64,000 bases of DNA from JAWKRB01 sp041389885 (GTDB lineage: Bacteria; Myxococcota_A; Polyangia; Polyangiales; Ga0077539): contig JAWKRB010000024.1 in assembly GCA_041389885.1 (NCBI GenBank), positions 62,001 to 126,000 on the forward strand. The letters are read 5' to 3'. This document shows positions 1 to 8,458 of this stretch, one piece after another. Position 1 is the first letter of the stretch. Each line of letters starts with the position of its first letter. The translations under genes were made by a program, and so were the position numbers. Under the pieces are notes generated by a model. That model was not told the DNA's origin. It worked only from the letters and a program-made list of their open reading frames with translations, and did no database searches.

Positions 1-476
1 AAGACGTCCCAGGTGACCGTGCGCGGGTCGAGGGCGATGTTCTTCCAGCCCAGCCGCCTCGGCGTGATCACGAAGCCGTCGTCGGCGCCGCCGAACACCG
101 TGGCGTCGTAGAGCGCGAGGATCGGCTCGTCCGCGGGGATGCGCGCCCCGTAGCTCTCCCGCGCGCCCTGCTCCTTCTTCGCCGGGATCGACGGCGCGTA
201 ATAGAGCGAGTCGGAGAGCTGAAGGTGGGTCTGCGCGAGGCGCAGGATGTCCTCCGCCGTGCGCGGGCGCGGCGGCGCGGCGTGCGCGACCGGCGCGGCG
301 TGCGCGACCGGCGCGGCGTGCGCGACCGGCGCGGCGTGCGCGACCGGCGCGGGCGCGACGTAGAAGGGGTTGAGCCCTGGGTTACCGCAGAATTCACACA
401 CGACCATCTTCACGGTCGCCGGCGGCGGCGGGACGCGCGCGCCGCAGTTCTCACACTTGAAGACTTCCAGGGCCAT
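1..476 (-). CDS. Zinc-ribbon protein, 3' end beyond the window
   Basis: The reading frame opens with ATG at 476 and stays open to the window edge, giving 158 codons. Two CxxC pairs (CENC near residue 8, CEFC near residue 27) form an N-terminal zinc ribbon. A low-complexity linker of AHAAPV repeats follows, encoded by an 18-bp tandem repeat, then a folded-looking segment rich in aromatic residues (LYYAPSIPAKKE, GFVITPRRLGWKN). AAGGAGAG lies about 9 nt before the ATG and fixes the start. The zinc ribbon plus linker plus domain order resembles bacterial proteins with a PH-like or SHOCT-type sensing domain, but the visible part does not allow a functional name. Confidence 0.75.
   Translation of the reverse strand, partial: MALEVFKCENCGARVPPPPATVKMVVCEFCGNPGLNPFYVAPAPVAHAAPVAHAAPVAHAAPVAHAAPPRPRTAEDILRLAQTHLQLSDSLYYAPSIPAKKEQGARESYGARIPADEPILALYDATVFGGADDGFVITPRRLGWKNIALDPRTVTWDV
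280..351. repeat. 18-bp tandem repeat, four perfect units
   Basis: Four head-to-tail copies of gcgtgcgcgaccggcgcg lie inside the zinc-ribbon gene. The unit is a multiple of 3, so copy-number change alters linker length without shifting frame. On the coding strand each unit reads as six residues (AHAAPV). Confidence 0.9.
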
Positions 477-547
477 CGCGGGGGCTCTCCTTCTTCGCGG
501 AGACGCCACCACGGCCCCGCGCCGTGGGTCAAGGGTGACGGGCGCTC

Positions 548-708
548 AGGAGCCTACGCAGAACCACTGTGCCGCTTGCGACGCCGATCTGCGTCGCGCT
601 GCGGCGTCGTGATCGCTCGGAATCCATCGAGGATGCCGTCGCGATCACTCCTTGCAGCGCTCGCATCTCGACGCCGCAATTCGGCACGATTGTTCTGCGT
701 AGGCTCCT
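548..708. repeat. 161-bp imperfect palindrome
   Basis: The outer arms aggagcctacgcagaac (548-564) and its complement (692-708) are perfect. The inner blocks gtgatcgc (609-616) and gcgatcac (641-648) pair around the same centre near 628. The right arm overlaps the stop codon of the CorC-type gene and the left arm ends 72 bp before the next gene on the same strand. The RNA could fold into a long hairpin acting as a terminator or processing signal. It could also be a non-autonomous repeat element. Confidence 0.8.
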
Positions 709-2024
709 CACTCCGCGGCGTCGTCGTTGTGGGGCTCTGGCGGCGGCGGGATCAGCCGCGCCGAGCGCACCCTGCGGGCGTTCGCGTCTTCGACCACGAG
801 CGACCAGCCGCCGGGGAGATCGAAGCGCTCCCCGGTCGTCGGGATGCGCTCGGCGAGGTGGATGCACAGCCCCGCGAGGGTGGTGTACCCCTCCCCCTCG
901 GGGAGCTCGATGTCGAGGGTGCGCATGACCTCCCGCAGGGGCAGGCTCGCGGGCACGAGCACGCTGCCGTCGGCCTCGGGGGCGAGGGCGACGGGGGCGG
1001 GGTCCTGCTCCGAGAGGATGTCGCCCACGAGCTCTTCGAGGAGGTCTTCGACGGTGACCAGGCCGCGCACGGAGCCGCCCTCGTCGACCACGAAGATCAT
1101 CGCCGCGCGCTCGGTCTGGAGCACCTTCAAGAGGTCCGCGGCGCGGGCGGAGACGGGCACGAAGCGCGCGGGGCGGAGGTGGTCGCGGATGGAGAAGCGC
1201 TCGGGCTCGAGCACCTGCGAGAGCACGTCCTTGAGCGCGACGTAGCCGATGATGTTGTCGGGCTGGGTGTCGTACACGGGCAGCCGCGCGTAGCGCCGCG
1301 GGCGCACCACCGCGCGCACGGCCTCGAGGTCCGCCCCCGCCGACACCATCACGAAATGGTGCCGGGGGACCATCACGTCGCTGGCCCGCAGCTCGCGAAA
1401 ATCCAGGGCGCGCGAGGCGATCTCGCCGCTCTTGGGGTCGAGGGAGCCCTCCCGCGCGGCCTCTTCGACGAGCTCCTGGATCTCCTCGGGGGAGAGCCTC
1501 GCCTCGGAGAAGCTGGTGCTGTCGCCGAAGAGCTTGAGCACGCTGTTGCTGATCTTGGTGAGCAGCCACACCGCGGGCCGCACGGCCGTCGCCATGGCGC
1601 GCAGAAAGGGACCCATCGCCAGCGAGTACCGCTCCGCGTACCGCAGCGCGATCGACTTGGGGACCAGCTCCCCCACGACGATCTCGAGGCACGAGATGCC
1701 GACGATGACCAGCACGAGCGCCGCGGGCGCCGCCCAGGCCCCGACGCCGGGCACGCCCGCGAGGCGCTCGCTGAGCCCGTGCGCGATGCGCTCCCCGCCG
1801 AAGGCCGCCGCCGCGGTGCCCACGAGGGTGATCGCGATCTGCACCGTGGCGAGAAAGCGCTCCGGGCGGTGCCGCAGCCAGTGCACGGCCTCGGCGCCGC
1901 GGTGCCCGTCCTGCATGAGCTCGGCGATGCGCGTCTTGCGCACCGAGAGCACGGCGATCTCAGCCCCCGCGAACACACCGTTCAAGAGCATCAGCAGCAG
2001 GACGACGAGGAGCTCACGGGTCAA
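708..2024 (-). CDS. CNNM/CorC-type membrane protein (DUF21-CBS-CorC_HlyC)
   Basis: The 438-residue product has the full CNNM/hemolysin-C family order: a hydrophobic DUF21 domain (about residues 1-190, starting with a membrane segment at the N terminus), a CBS pair (about 215-335, with RYARLPVYD and GLVTVEDLLEELVGDI), and a C-terminal CorC_HlyC domain (about 350-430). Family members act in Mg2+ or Co2+ efflux at the inner membrane, and the CBS pair binds adenine nucleotides. The start is TTG with GGAGG 9 nt upstream; the nearby ATG runs into a stop after six codons. The gene is apparently monocistronic and ends inside the palindrome at 548-708. The old 'hemolysin' name does not imply a toxin here. 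Confidence 0.9.
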   Translation of the reverse strand: MTRELLVVLLLMLLNGVFAGAEIAVLSVRKTRIAELMQDGHRGAEAVHWLRHRPERFLATVQIAITLVGTAAAAFGGERIAHGLSERLAGVPGVGAWAAPAALVLVIVGISCLEIVVGELVPKSIALRYAERYSLAMGPFLRAMATAVRPAVWLLTKISNSVLKLFGDSTSFSEARLSPEEIQELVEEAAREGSLDPKSGEIASRALDFRELRASDVMVPRHHFVMVSAGADLEAVRAVVRPRRYARLPVYDTQPDNIIGYVALKDVLSQVLEPERFSIRDHLRPARFVPVSARAADLLKVLQTERAAMIFVVDEGGSVRGLVTVEDLLEELVGDILSEQDPAPVALAPEADGSVLVPASLPLREVMRTLDIELPEGEGYTTLAGLCIHLAERIPTTGERFDLPGGWSLVVEDANARRVRSARLIPPPPEPHNDDAAE

Positions 2025-2273
2025 GGTCTGGCGGCCTCCATGGGGCTACAGGGTGTCACGGAGAGCGCGGGCGATGGCAAGGGTGATGCGCAGGCCCCCC
2101 GTCGAAGCCCGACGCGCGGCGTGCGCCTCCGCGCACCGTGCGCGCCGCGCGGGAGGGGTGCGTCTTGTGTGCCCCAGCGCTTGTTTCGTGGGGGATTCGT
2201 GCTCACGCTACTCACGCTCGACGACGCGGCGCAGCTTCGCGCCGGCCGCTCGCGCAGATGGAGCTCACGGGTC

Positions 2274-2399
2274 ATGAAGAAGTTCGGTCGCCCCTCCAAG
2301 ATCCCCGCCACGAACCTCGCCGCGCTGAAGATCACCGCGCCGCGCGAGACCCCCGCGTGTCAGTACTGCCAGGGCAACTGCGACGGCGGCTGCTTCTGA
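2274..2399 (+). CDS. 41-residue Cys-rich peptide
   Basis: An ATG at 2274, preceded by GGAG at 10 nt spacing, opens a 41-codon frame. The N-terminal 27 residues are basic and Cys-free (MKKFGRPSKIPATNLA...). The last 13 carry four cysteines in a C-x2-C-x3-C-x3-C pattern ending in GGCF. This leader-then-Cys-rich layout is compatible with a metal-binding mini-protein or a ribosomally made, modified peptide precursor. No maturation enzyme is adjacent. The family is not recognised. It lies head-to-head with the CorC-type gene, 249 bp away. Confidence 0.55.
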   Translation: MKKFGRPSKIPATNLAALKITAPRETPACQYCQGNCDGGCF

Positions 2400-2479
2400 C
2401 CCCCACGCTCCGCGCCGCCGCCCACCGCGGGCGCGCGGCGCGGACGCGTCCCCCGACGCTCACTTCAGCCCGCGCAGAG

Positions 2480-3181
2480 TCAGTCGCAGTCGGCGACCAC
2501 CACGGTGACGCTGCCACCCTGGGTGACGCTCGTGAAGAACGCGCCGAAGAGGCCCGCGTCCGACGACACCTCGGCGCCGCCCATGACGCGCCTGCGCAGG
2601 TTGGGAAAACCGCTGGGGTTGCCCAGGTGATCGACGCACCCGCCGCCGGGGAGGTAGGTGCCGACGTCGGTGTAGAGCCACGCCACCCGACCGTCGGGCG
2701 CGCCGACGATGGCGGGCGTCCCCGTGCAGGTCGCGCAGGTCCAGTCGATGCTCGCGCCGACCCGCGTGCCGAACATGCCGCCGCTGAGAGAAGCCGTGGT
2801 GAGGTAGCTCCCGTCGCCGTAGCGGATCGCGTCGACGCAGACATGCGAGCCCGTGCGCGTCGTCGGGGTGTTGTACGAGACGACCACGAAGCGCGCGTAG
2901 GCGCCCGTCGAAAAGGTCTGCGTCGCGCTCGCGCTGCCCAGGAGCGTGTACCCCCGCGCGCGGTAGAAGTCCGCGCCCTGGTAGTACGGGGTGTTGTCGC
3001 CGCTCGCGGTCGTGAGGTCGGTGTCGCCGCCCCAGACCTGGTATCCGCGAAAGGGCGTCTCGGCGAGGCAGCCCGTGTCGGGCTCCGTCGAACTCGAGCA
3101 GCCGAGCGGCGCGAGCAGCGCCAGGAGCGCGGCGAGCTTCAAGAGCGGCCCGCCGCGGGCGTCGATCGCGCGCGGGTTCAT
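2480..3181 (-). CDS. Secreted lipoprotein, function unknown
   Basis: The 233-residue product starts with a short basic region, a hydrophobic stretch and a lipobox (LLAPLGC), so it should be lipidated and exported. The mature part is rich in Gly, Thr and aromatic residues with several cysteines (DTGC, CVDA, WTCATC, GGGCVDH), likely disulfide-bonded. The ATG at 3181 is preferred over the in-frame ATG at 3220, because 3220 lies inside the upstream small gene and a GAGGT motif precedes 3181. It probably shares a transcript with the 59-residue gene upstream. No family is recognised. Confidence 0.75.
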   Translation of the reverse strand: MNPRAIDARGGPLLKLAALLALLAPLGCSSSTEPDTGCLAETPFRGYQVWGGDTDLTTASGDNTPYYQGADFYRARGYTLLGSASATQTFSTGAYARFVVVSYNTPTTRTGSHVCVDAIRYGDGSYLTTASLSGGMFGTRVGASIDWTCATCTGTPAIVGAPDGRVAWLYTDVGTYLPGGGCVDHLGNPSGFPNLRRRVMGGAEVSSDAGLFGAFFTSVTQGGSVTVVVADCD

Positions 3182-3209
3182 GGCGACCTCGGGGCGAGAC
3201 GGGTTGAGG

Positions 3210-3389
3210 TCAGCGCCCACCGCGGAGCCAGTCGGGCAGCGCCGAGGCGCCCCCTGGAGACGGCTTCGCGGCGCTGCGGCACTCGCAGCGCTGGGCCTTC
3301 GGCACGTCGCCGAGCACCTGCTCGATGTGGGCGCCGCACCCCGCGTAGGTGGGCTTGAGACACTGCGGGCACTTCACGCGTTGACACAT
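3210..3389 (-). CDS. Small zinc-binding-like protein (59 aa)
   Basis: A 59-residue frame starts at ATG 3389, preceded by GAGGT about 8 nt upstream. Its opening pattern (MCQRVKCPQC, then TYAGCGAHIEQVL and a CEC) matches from memory a short uncharacterised family found across actinobacteria and proteobacteria, with conserved Cys and His suggesting a metal site. It sits 28 bp upstream of the lipoprotein gene on the same strand. Confidence 0.75.
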   Translation of the reverse strand: MCQRVKCPQCLKPTYAGCGAHIEQVLGDVPKAQRCECRSAAKPSPGGASALPDWLRGGR

Positions 3390-3459
3390 AGGATGACCTC
3401 GACCTTCTCGTTCCGTAGAGCCAGCGGGGCGCCGGGAGGGTTCGGAGCGATCTTCGCCC

Positions 3460-4374
3460 TCAGCGAGCTCGGGGGGGCTGCATCGCGAGGATCGAGTCCT
3501 CGTCTCGGGCGAGGAGGGCCTTGAGCAGCGGGTGCTGGTAGTGCCGCTCGACGGTGATCGCGTAGAAGGTCTCGAAGATCCCGGGGACCACGCAGAGCTC
3601 CCGCAGCGAGCGCTCCCGCAGCTCGTCGCGCACCACCACCGTGGGGACCAGCGCCACCGCGTCGGTGTCGCGGGCGAGGAGCCGCAGCGTGGCCATGTCG
3701 TCGACCTCGGCGAGGACGCGCAGCGGCACCCCGCGCTGCTCGCAGAGCGCGTCGAACTCCATGCGAACGTCGCTCTCCGGGCCGGGCACCACCAGGGGCG
3801 CGTCGCGCAGGTCTTCGGGAAAGCGAAACGCCCGGCGCCGGCTCCACCGCGCCACCAGGCTCACGGGCTGCCGGGCGATGCGGCGGCAGCGCCAGGCCCG
3901 CGAGGGCTGCGCGGGCGGGCGGCGGTTCGAGAGCACCACGTCGAGGGCGTGCGTCGAGAGCCGCGCCAGGAGCGCGTCGAGGCCGTCAGACTCCAGCCGG
4001 AGCCGCACGTCGGGCTCCCGGAGCAGCGGGCTGATGAACGACTCCTGAAAGTTCCTCGACAGCGTCGCCACCGCGCCGACCCGGAGCGCGTGCGCGCGCC
4101 CGCGCCCCTGCTGGATCGTCGAGACCAGCTCGCCGCTCGTGGCGAAGATGTCGTCGGCGTAGCTCAGCGCGATGCGCCCCGCCTCCGTGAGCGCGAGGCC
4201 CCGGCGCTCGCGCGAGAACAACGCCTCGCCGAGCTGCTCCTCGAGCTGACGGATCTGCGACGAGAGCGCCGACTGCGCCACCCGAAGGCGCCGCGCCGCG
4301 CGCGTGAGGTTGCCGTCGTGGGCCACGGCCCAGAAGTAATGCAGGTGGTGGAGGTTGATCCGCGCGGTGTCCAT
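3460..4374 (-). CDS. LysR-type regulator next to the DAB operon
   Basis: The 304-residue product has a LysR winged helix-turn-helix at residues 5-62 (LHYFWAVAHDGNLTRAARRL, then SALSSQIRQLEEQLGEALF) and a LysR substrate-binding domain over about 90-290. The overall pattern is NhaR-like. It is transcribed away from dabB with a 77-bp intergenic gap, the usual layout for a LysR gene and its target. LysR/CbbR-type regulators commonly control carbon-fixation and bicarbonate-uptake genes, so control of dabB-dabA is the natural inference. The effector is not predictable. Confidence 0.88.
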   Translation of the reverse strand: MDTARINLHHLHYFWAVAHDGNLTRAARRLRVAQSALSSQIRQLEEQLGEALFSRERRGLALTEAGRIALSYADDIFATSGELVSTIQQGRGRAHALRVGAVATLSRNFQESFISPLLREPDVRLRLESDGLDALLARLSTHALDVVLSNRRPPAQPSRAWRCRRIARQPVSLVARWSRRRAFRFPEDLRDAPLVVPGPESDVRMEFDALCEQRGVPLRVLAEVDDMATLRLLARDTDAVALVPTVVVRDELRERSLRELCVVPGIFETFYAITVERHYQHPLLKALLARDEDSILAMQPPRAR

Positions 4375-4387
4375 ACGTTCTCTCAGA

Positions 4388-4411
4388 CAGAACGATAGTA
4401 GCGATATTCTG
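4388..4411. promoter_or_regulatory. Candidate LysR operator between lysR and dabB
   Basis: cagaa at 4388-4392 and ttctg at 4407-4411 form an inverted repeat with a 14-bp AT-richer spacer. The spacer contains a T-N11-A type core. It is the most AT-rich stretch of the divergent intergenic region and about 41 bp upstream of dabB. The assignment rests on position and symmetry only. Confidence 0.4.
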
Positions 4412-4451
4412 TGTTTTTCAAGAACCCAGGCAGGGGCTACTCCTCGGCCCC

Positions 4452-5999
4452 ATGCACACAGTCTTCGAGTGGCCCCTGGCGCTGCAGGCGCTGACGCTGA
4501 GCGTGCCCGCGGTCTTCGCGGCGGGCGCCCTCGCGACCTCGCCCCGCGCCCCCCTGCGCGCCGCCACCGCGGCGAGCGCCGTGGCCCTCGCCCTCGCCCT
4601 GTGCCTCGGCGCCAGCGCCGCGGTCACCCCCGACGCGCTCCCCCGCGGCGCGGCCCTGCGCCTCGACCTGGTGACCCGCGCGATGCTGCTCCTGGTGACC
4701 TCCCTCGCGGTGGTCATCGCTCGCTTCTCGCGGAGCTACCTCGACGGCGACCCCGGCGCGGCGCGCTACGCCCGCGCGCTCCTCGCGACGCTGAGCGCGG
4801 TCACCACGCTGGTGGTGGCCAACCACCTCCTGCTCCTCGCCGCGGCGTGGACGGCGACGAGCGTCGCCCTGCACCAGCTCCTCACCTTCTACGACCGCCC
4901 GGCGGCGCTGCTCGCGGCGCACAAGAAGTTCCTCGTGAGCCGGCTCGCCGACGCGTGCCTGCTGGGCGCCATCGCGCTCACCCACCGCTGCGTCGGCAGC
5001 CTCGACCTCGACGCGGTGTACGCGTGGTCCGCGACGCACGCCGCCCGCTCGCCCGCGATGCAGCTCGCCGCGGGGCTCTTCGCCCTGGCCGCGTGCCTGA
5101 AGTCCGCGATGCTGCCCTTTCACGGCTGGCTCACGCAGGTCATGGAGGCGCCCACGCCGGTCTCCGCCCTGCTCCACGCGGGCGTGGTGAACCTCGGCGG
5201 GCTGCTGATGATCCGCCTCGCGCCGGTGATGACCCACGCGCCCGGCGCGCAGGCGCTCCTCGTCGTCGTCGGGATGACCACCGCCCTCATCGCCGCCCTC
5301 ATCACCACCACGCGGGTGAGCGTGAAGGTCGCGCTGGCCTGGTCCACCTGCGCGCAGATGGGCTTCATGCTCGCGCAGTGCGGCCTGGGCGCGTGGCACC
5401 TCGCGCTGCTCCACCTCCTCGCGCACTCGCTCTACAAGGCCCACGCGTTTCTCAGCGCGGGCGGCGCCGTCGAGGCCTGGCGCCTGGGCGCCCTCTCCCC
5501 CGCGCGGGCGCCGGTCACCCTCGCGGCCCTCGCGCGCGGCGCGGCGATCTCCCTCACGGTGACCGCGGGCGCGCTCGCCGTGGCCGCCCTCGCGGGCCGC
5601 GCGCTGCCCCTCGAGGTCGCCGCGAGCGCGCTCCTCTTCGCCCTCTCCCTCGCCCCCTCCCTCGGCGCCGACCGCGCGCTCCTCCTGCGCGCCGCCGGGG
5701 TGGCGGGGATGTACTTCGCCTGGCACGCCCTCGCGGCGCGGGCCCTCCCCCCCGCGGGCGCCCCCTCGGCGCTCGGGTGGGCCTTCGTCGCGGCGGGCTT
5801 CACCGCGCTCTTCGCGGTGCAGTCGGTGCTCGCGGCGCGGCCCCGCGGTGGCCTCGCCCGCGCGCTGCACCCCTGGCTCTTCGCGGGGATGCACCTCGAC
5901 GAGGCCTTCACCCGAATTACCTTCCGCGCGTGGCCGCCGAGGCTCCGGCCCCACGCCTCAGACGCCCGCGTCGCCGTCGCCGAGAGCCTGGAGGCGTGA
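4452..5999 (+). CDS. dabB: DabB, NuoL/MrpA-like membrane subunit of the inorganic-carbon accumulation complex
   Basis: The 515-residue product is almost entirely membrane helices and carries the proton-channel antiporter signature of the NuoL/MrpA family (LKSAMLPFHGWLTQVMEAP, then PVSALLHAGVVNLGG, and ALLHLLAHSLYKAHAFL). The lysines and histidines of the half-channels are retained (HKK near residue 157, K in LKSAM, H in FHGW, HSLYKAH). It lacks the other Nuo or Mrp subunits nearby and instead overlaps dabA, as in DAB operons. In DABs this subunit is thought to use cation flux to drive vectorial CO2 hydration by DabA. The start is the first ATG after the LysR intergenic region. Confidence 0.88.
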   Translation: MHTVFEWPLALQALTLSVPAVFAAGALATSPRAPLRAATAASAVALALALCLGASAAVTPDALPRGAALRLDLVTRAMLLLVTSLAVVIARFSRSYLDGDPGAARYARALLATLSAVTTLVVANHLLLLAAAWTATSVALHQLLTFYDRPAALLAAHKKFLVSRLADACLLGAIALTHRCVGSLDLDAVYAWSATHAARSPAMQLAAGLFALAACLKSAMLPFHGWLTQVMEAPTPVSALLHAGVVNLGGLLMIRLAPVMTHAPGAQALLVVVGMTTALIAALITTTRVSVKVALAWSTCAQMGFMLAQCGLGAWHLALLHLLAHSLYKAHAFLSAGGAVEAWRLGALSPARAPVTLAALARGAAISLTVTAGALAVAALAGRALPLEVAASALLFALSLAPSLGADRALLLRAAGVAGMYFAWHALAARALPPAGAPSALGWAFVAAGFTALFAVQSVLAARPRGGLARALHPWLFAGMHLDEAFTRITFRAWPPRLRPHASDARVAVAESLEA

Positions 6000-8458
6000 C
6001 CGTGGAGACCGCCCTGCCCCCGCGAGCCCAGCGCACCGAGACCCTCGACGACGCGATCGCCGCGGCCTGCGCCCGCGTGGCGCCGACCTGGCCCCTCGAC
6101 CGCTTCATCGCCGTCAACCCGTTCTGGGAGATGACCGACCGGCCCATGACCGAGGTCGCCGCGGAGCTCCTCGCGCGCTCGGGCGCCCGGCTGCTCATGC
6201 CCCGCGCCTGGTACCGCCGCGAGCGCGACGAGGGCCGCCTGCGCGACGAGGACCTCCGCGCCGCCCTCGCCCGCGCCGGGTGGCCCACCACCCTCGGCGC
6301 GCTGCTGCACCAGCTCTCCCAGGACGCCGCCGCGACGCCCGTGCGCGCGAGGGTGGTGGACGTGGTCGACGCCGGGCGCGACCTGCGCCACGCGCTCTCG
6401 TGGCGCGAATTCGTGGTCCACGGCCTGAGCCAGTTCTGCGCCGCGTTCTTCGACGAGGGGCAGGCGTCGCTGGGCCCCGACCGCGAGGGCGGGCTCTACG
6501 CGAGCTGGCTCCGCCACGCGCGGGTCGACCGCTCCCCCGCGCTGCTCATGGGCCTGCGCGACGGGCGCGCCCTCGTCGACGCGCTGCCCGCGACCGCGCG
6601 GGCGATGATCGCCGAGGGCCTCGCCGAGCTCGACGTGCCCGACGACGAGCGCGCCGCGTACCTCTCCACCCTGCTCCTCGACCTCAACGGCTGGGCCTCG
6701 TGGTGCATGTACCGCCGCTGGACCGCGCGCCTCGAGGGCGGCGACGACGACCTCATCGTCGACCTCCTCGCCATGCGCCTCGCCTGGGAGCGCATGCTGC
6801 TCCGAGACGGCGGCCCGCGCCTCGCCCAGCGCTGGCAGCTCGCCGTCGCCGACTGGCCCCGCGTCGACCGCCTCGCCCGCGCCGCCCTGCGCGACGACTG
6901 GATCCTCCAGCGCGCCGTCGAGGTCGCCTGGCAGCGCGGCGCCTGCGAGGCGCTCTCGACGCCCGCGCCCGCCGCCCCGGCGCGCGAGGTCGAGGCCCAG
7001 GTCGCCCTCTGCATCGACGTGCGCTCCGAGGTGCTCCGACGCGCCCTCGAGGCGCGCGCGCCCGGCGTGCAGACCCTCGGGTTCGCAGGCTTCTTCGGCG
7101 TCCCTGGGGAGTACCTCCCGCTGGGCGCGGCGCGGGCGAGGCCGCAGCTCCCGGGGCTCCTCGCGCCTCGCGTGCGCATCACCGACGCGGGCGTCGACGA
7201 CCGCGACGCGAGCGCCCGCGGGGGTCGCCTCGCGCGCGCGCTGGGCTGGCGCGGGTTCAAGACCGGCGCGGTCTCGACCTTCACCTTCGTCGAGTCGATG
7301 GGGCTGACCTACCTCGCGCAGCTCTTCGCCGACGGCTTCGGGCTCTCGCGCGCGGGCGACGGCGACGAGGCCGGGCTCGGCCGCGACGCGCGGGCGCGAC
7401 GCAAGCCCCGGCTCACCCACGACGCGAGCGGCGCGCCGCTGAGCGTGGGGGCGAAGGCTGAGCTGGCCGCGGGGATCCTCCGCGGCATGAGCCTCACCCG
7501 GGGCTTCGCGCCGCTGGTGCTGCTCCTCGGGCACGGGAGCGAGACGCGCAACAACCCCCACGCCGCGGGCCTCGACTGCGGCGCCTGCTGCGGCCAGCGG
7601 GGCGACGTCAACGCCCGCGCCGCCGCGGCGCTGCTCAACGAGCCCGAGGTGCGTATCGCGCTGCGAGAGAAGGGGATCGACGTGCCCGAAGGCACGCGCT
7701 TCGTCGCCGGGATGCACCACACGACCACCGACGAGGTCGCGCTCTATGACCTCGACGAGCTCCCCGAGACGCACGCCGACGCGCTGCGGGCGATGCGCGA
7801 GCGCCTCGCCGACGCGGGGGCCTCGGCGCGGGTCGAGCGGGCGACGCGGCTCGGCATGGCGCCCGCGGGCGGCGCGTCGACCGACGCGGCCTTTCGCGCG
7901 CGCGGCCGGGACTGGGCGCAGGTCAGGCCGGAGTGGGGCCTCGCGAACAACGCCGCGTTCATCGCCGCGCCGAGGGAGCGCACCCGCGGCGTCGACCTCG
8001 AGGGCCGCGCGTTTCTGCACGAGTACCGCGCCGACCAGGACGAGGGCTTCGCGGTGCTCGAGCAGATCATGACCGCGCCCCTGGTGGTCGCGCACTGGAT
8101 CAACCTCCAGTACTACGCGTCGACCGTCGACAACGCGCGCTACGGCAGCGGCGACAAGGCGCTGCACAACGTGGTGGGCGGGCGCATCGGGGTCTTCGAG
8201 GGCAACGGGGGCGACCTCCGCGTCGGCCTGCCGATGCAGTGCCTCCACGACGGCGCGCGGTGGGTGCACACGCCCCTGCGGCTGAGCGTGTTCCTCGAGG
8301 CGCCGCGCGAGGCCATCGAGGCCGTGCTGGCGAAGCACCCGAAGGTGCGCGCGCTGATCGAGAACGAGTGGCTCGACCTGTTTCAGATCGAAGGCGACCC
8401 AGGCACCGTGCGGGCGTTCCGCGGGGGGCGGTGGGCGCGAGGAGGAGAGGACGCATGA
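5996..8458 (+). CDS. dabA: DabA (DUF2309), beta-carbonic-anhydrase-like subunit
   Basis: The 820-residue product starts at GTG 5996, overlapping the dabB stop, so the two are translationally coupled. It is a full-length DUF2309 protein. The four zinc-site residues known in DabA are present: C339 and D341 in CIDVRSE, H513 in LLGHGSETRNNP, and C528 in DCGACCGQRGDVN. The spacings (about 174 and 15 residues) fit the characterised family. DabA and DabB together trap CO2 as cytosolic bicarbonate. The complex is an energy-coupled carbon transporter, supporting autotrophy or anaplerotic carboxylation. The catalytic site looks intact. Confidence 0.9.
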   Translation: MTVETALPPRAQRTETLDDAIAAACARVAPTWPLDRFIAVNPFWEMTDRPMTEVAAELLARSGARLLMPRAWYRRERDEGRLRDEDLRAALARAGWPTTLGALLHQLSQDAAATPVRARVVDVVDAGRDLRHALSWREFVVHGLSQFCAAFFDEGQASLGPDREGGLYASWLRHARVDRSPALLMGLRDGRALVDALPATARAMIAEGLAELDVPDDERAAYLSTLLLDLNGWASWCMYRRWTARLEGGDDDLIVDLLAMRLAWERMLLRDGGPRLAQRWQLAVADWPRVDRLARAALRDDWILQRAVEVAWQRGACEALSTPAPAAPAREVEAQVALCIDVRSEVLRRALEARAPGVQTLGFAGFFGVPGEYLPLGAARARPQLPGLLAPRVRITDAGVDDRDASARGGRLARALGWRGFKTGAVSTFTFVESMGLTYLAQLFADGFGLSRAGDGDEAGLGRDARARRKPRLTHDASGAPLSVGAKAELAAGILRGMSLTRGFAPLVLLLGHGSETRNNPHAAGLDCGACCGQRGDVNARAAAALLNEPEVRIALREKGIDVPEGTRFVAGMHHTTTDEVALYDLDELPETHADALRAMRERLADAGASARVERATRLGMAPAGGASTDAAFRARGRDWAQVRPEWGLANNAAFIAAPRERTRGVDLEGRAFLHEYRADQDEGFAVLEQIMTAPLVVAHWINLQYYASTVDNARYGSGDKALHNVVGGRIGVFEGNGGDLRVGLPMQCLHDGARWVHTPLRLSVFLEAPREAIEAVLAKHPKVRALIENEWLDLFQIEGDPGTVRAFRGGRWARGGEDA

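Noticed and set aside
280..351. Possible CRISPR array
   Set aside because: The 18-bp units are contiguous, with no spacers, and lie in a coding frame. The same applies to the 38-kb and 57.7-kb tandem arrays.
2010..2274. 15-bp sequence ggagctcacgggtca present at both 2009 and 2260
   Set aside because: Match of this length is expected by chance in a 64-kb GC-rich window; no further similarity surrounds it.
225..2399. Long plus-strand open frame of 724 codons
   Set aside because: It is mostly the GC-rich antisense of the CorC-type gene, rich in Arg/Gly/His repeats without domains. Only its last 41 codons, with their own ATG and ribosome site, are kept.
5432..8338. 968-codon minus-strand open frame opposite dabB-dabA
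   Set aside because: Shadow of high third-position GC. The dabA zinc motifs on the plus strand are decisive.
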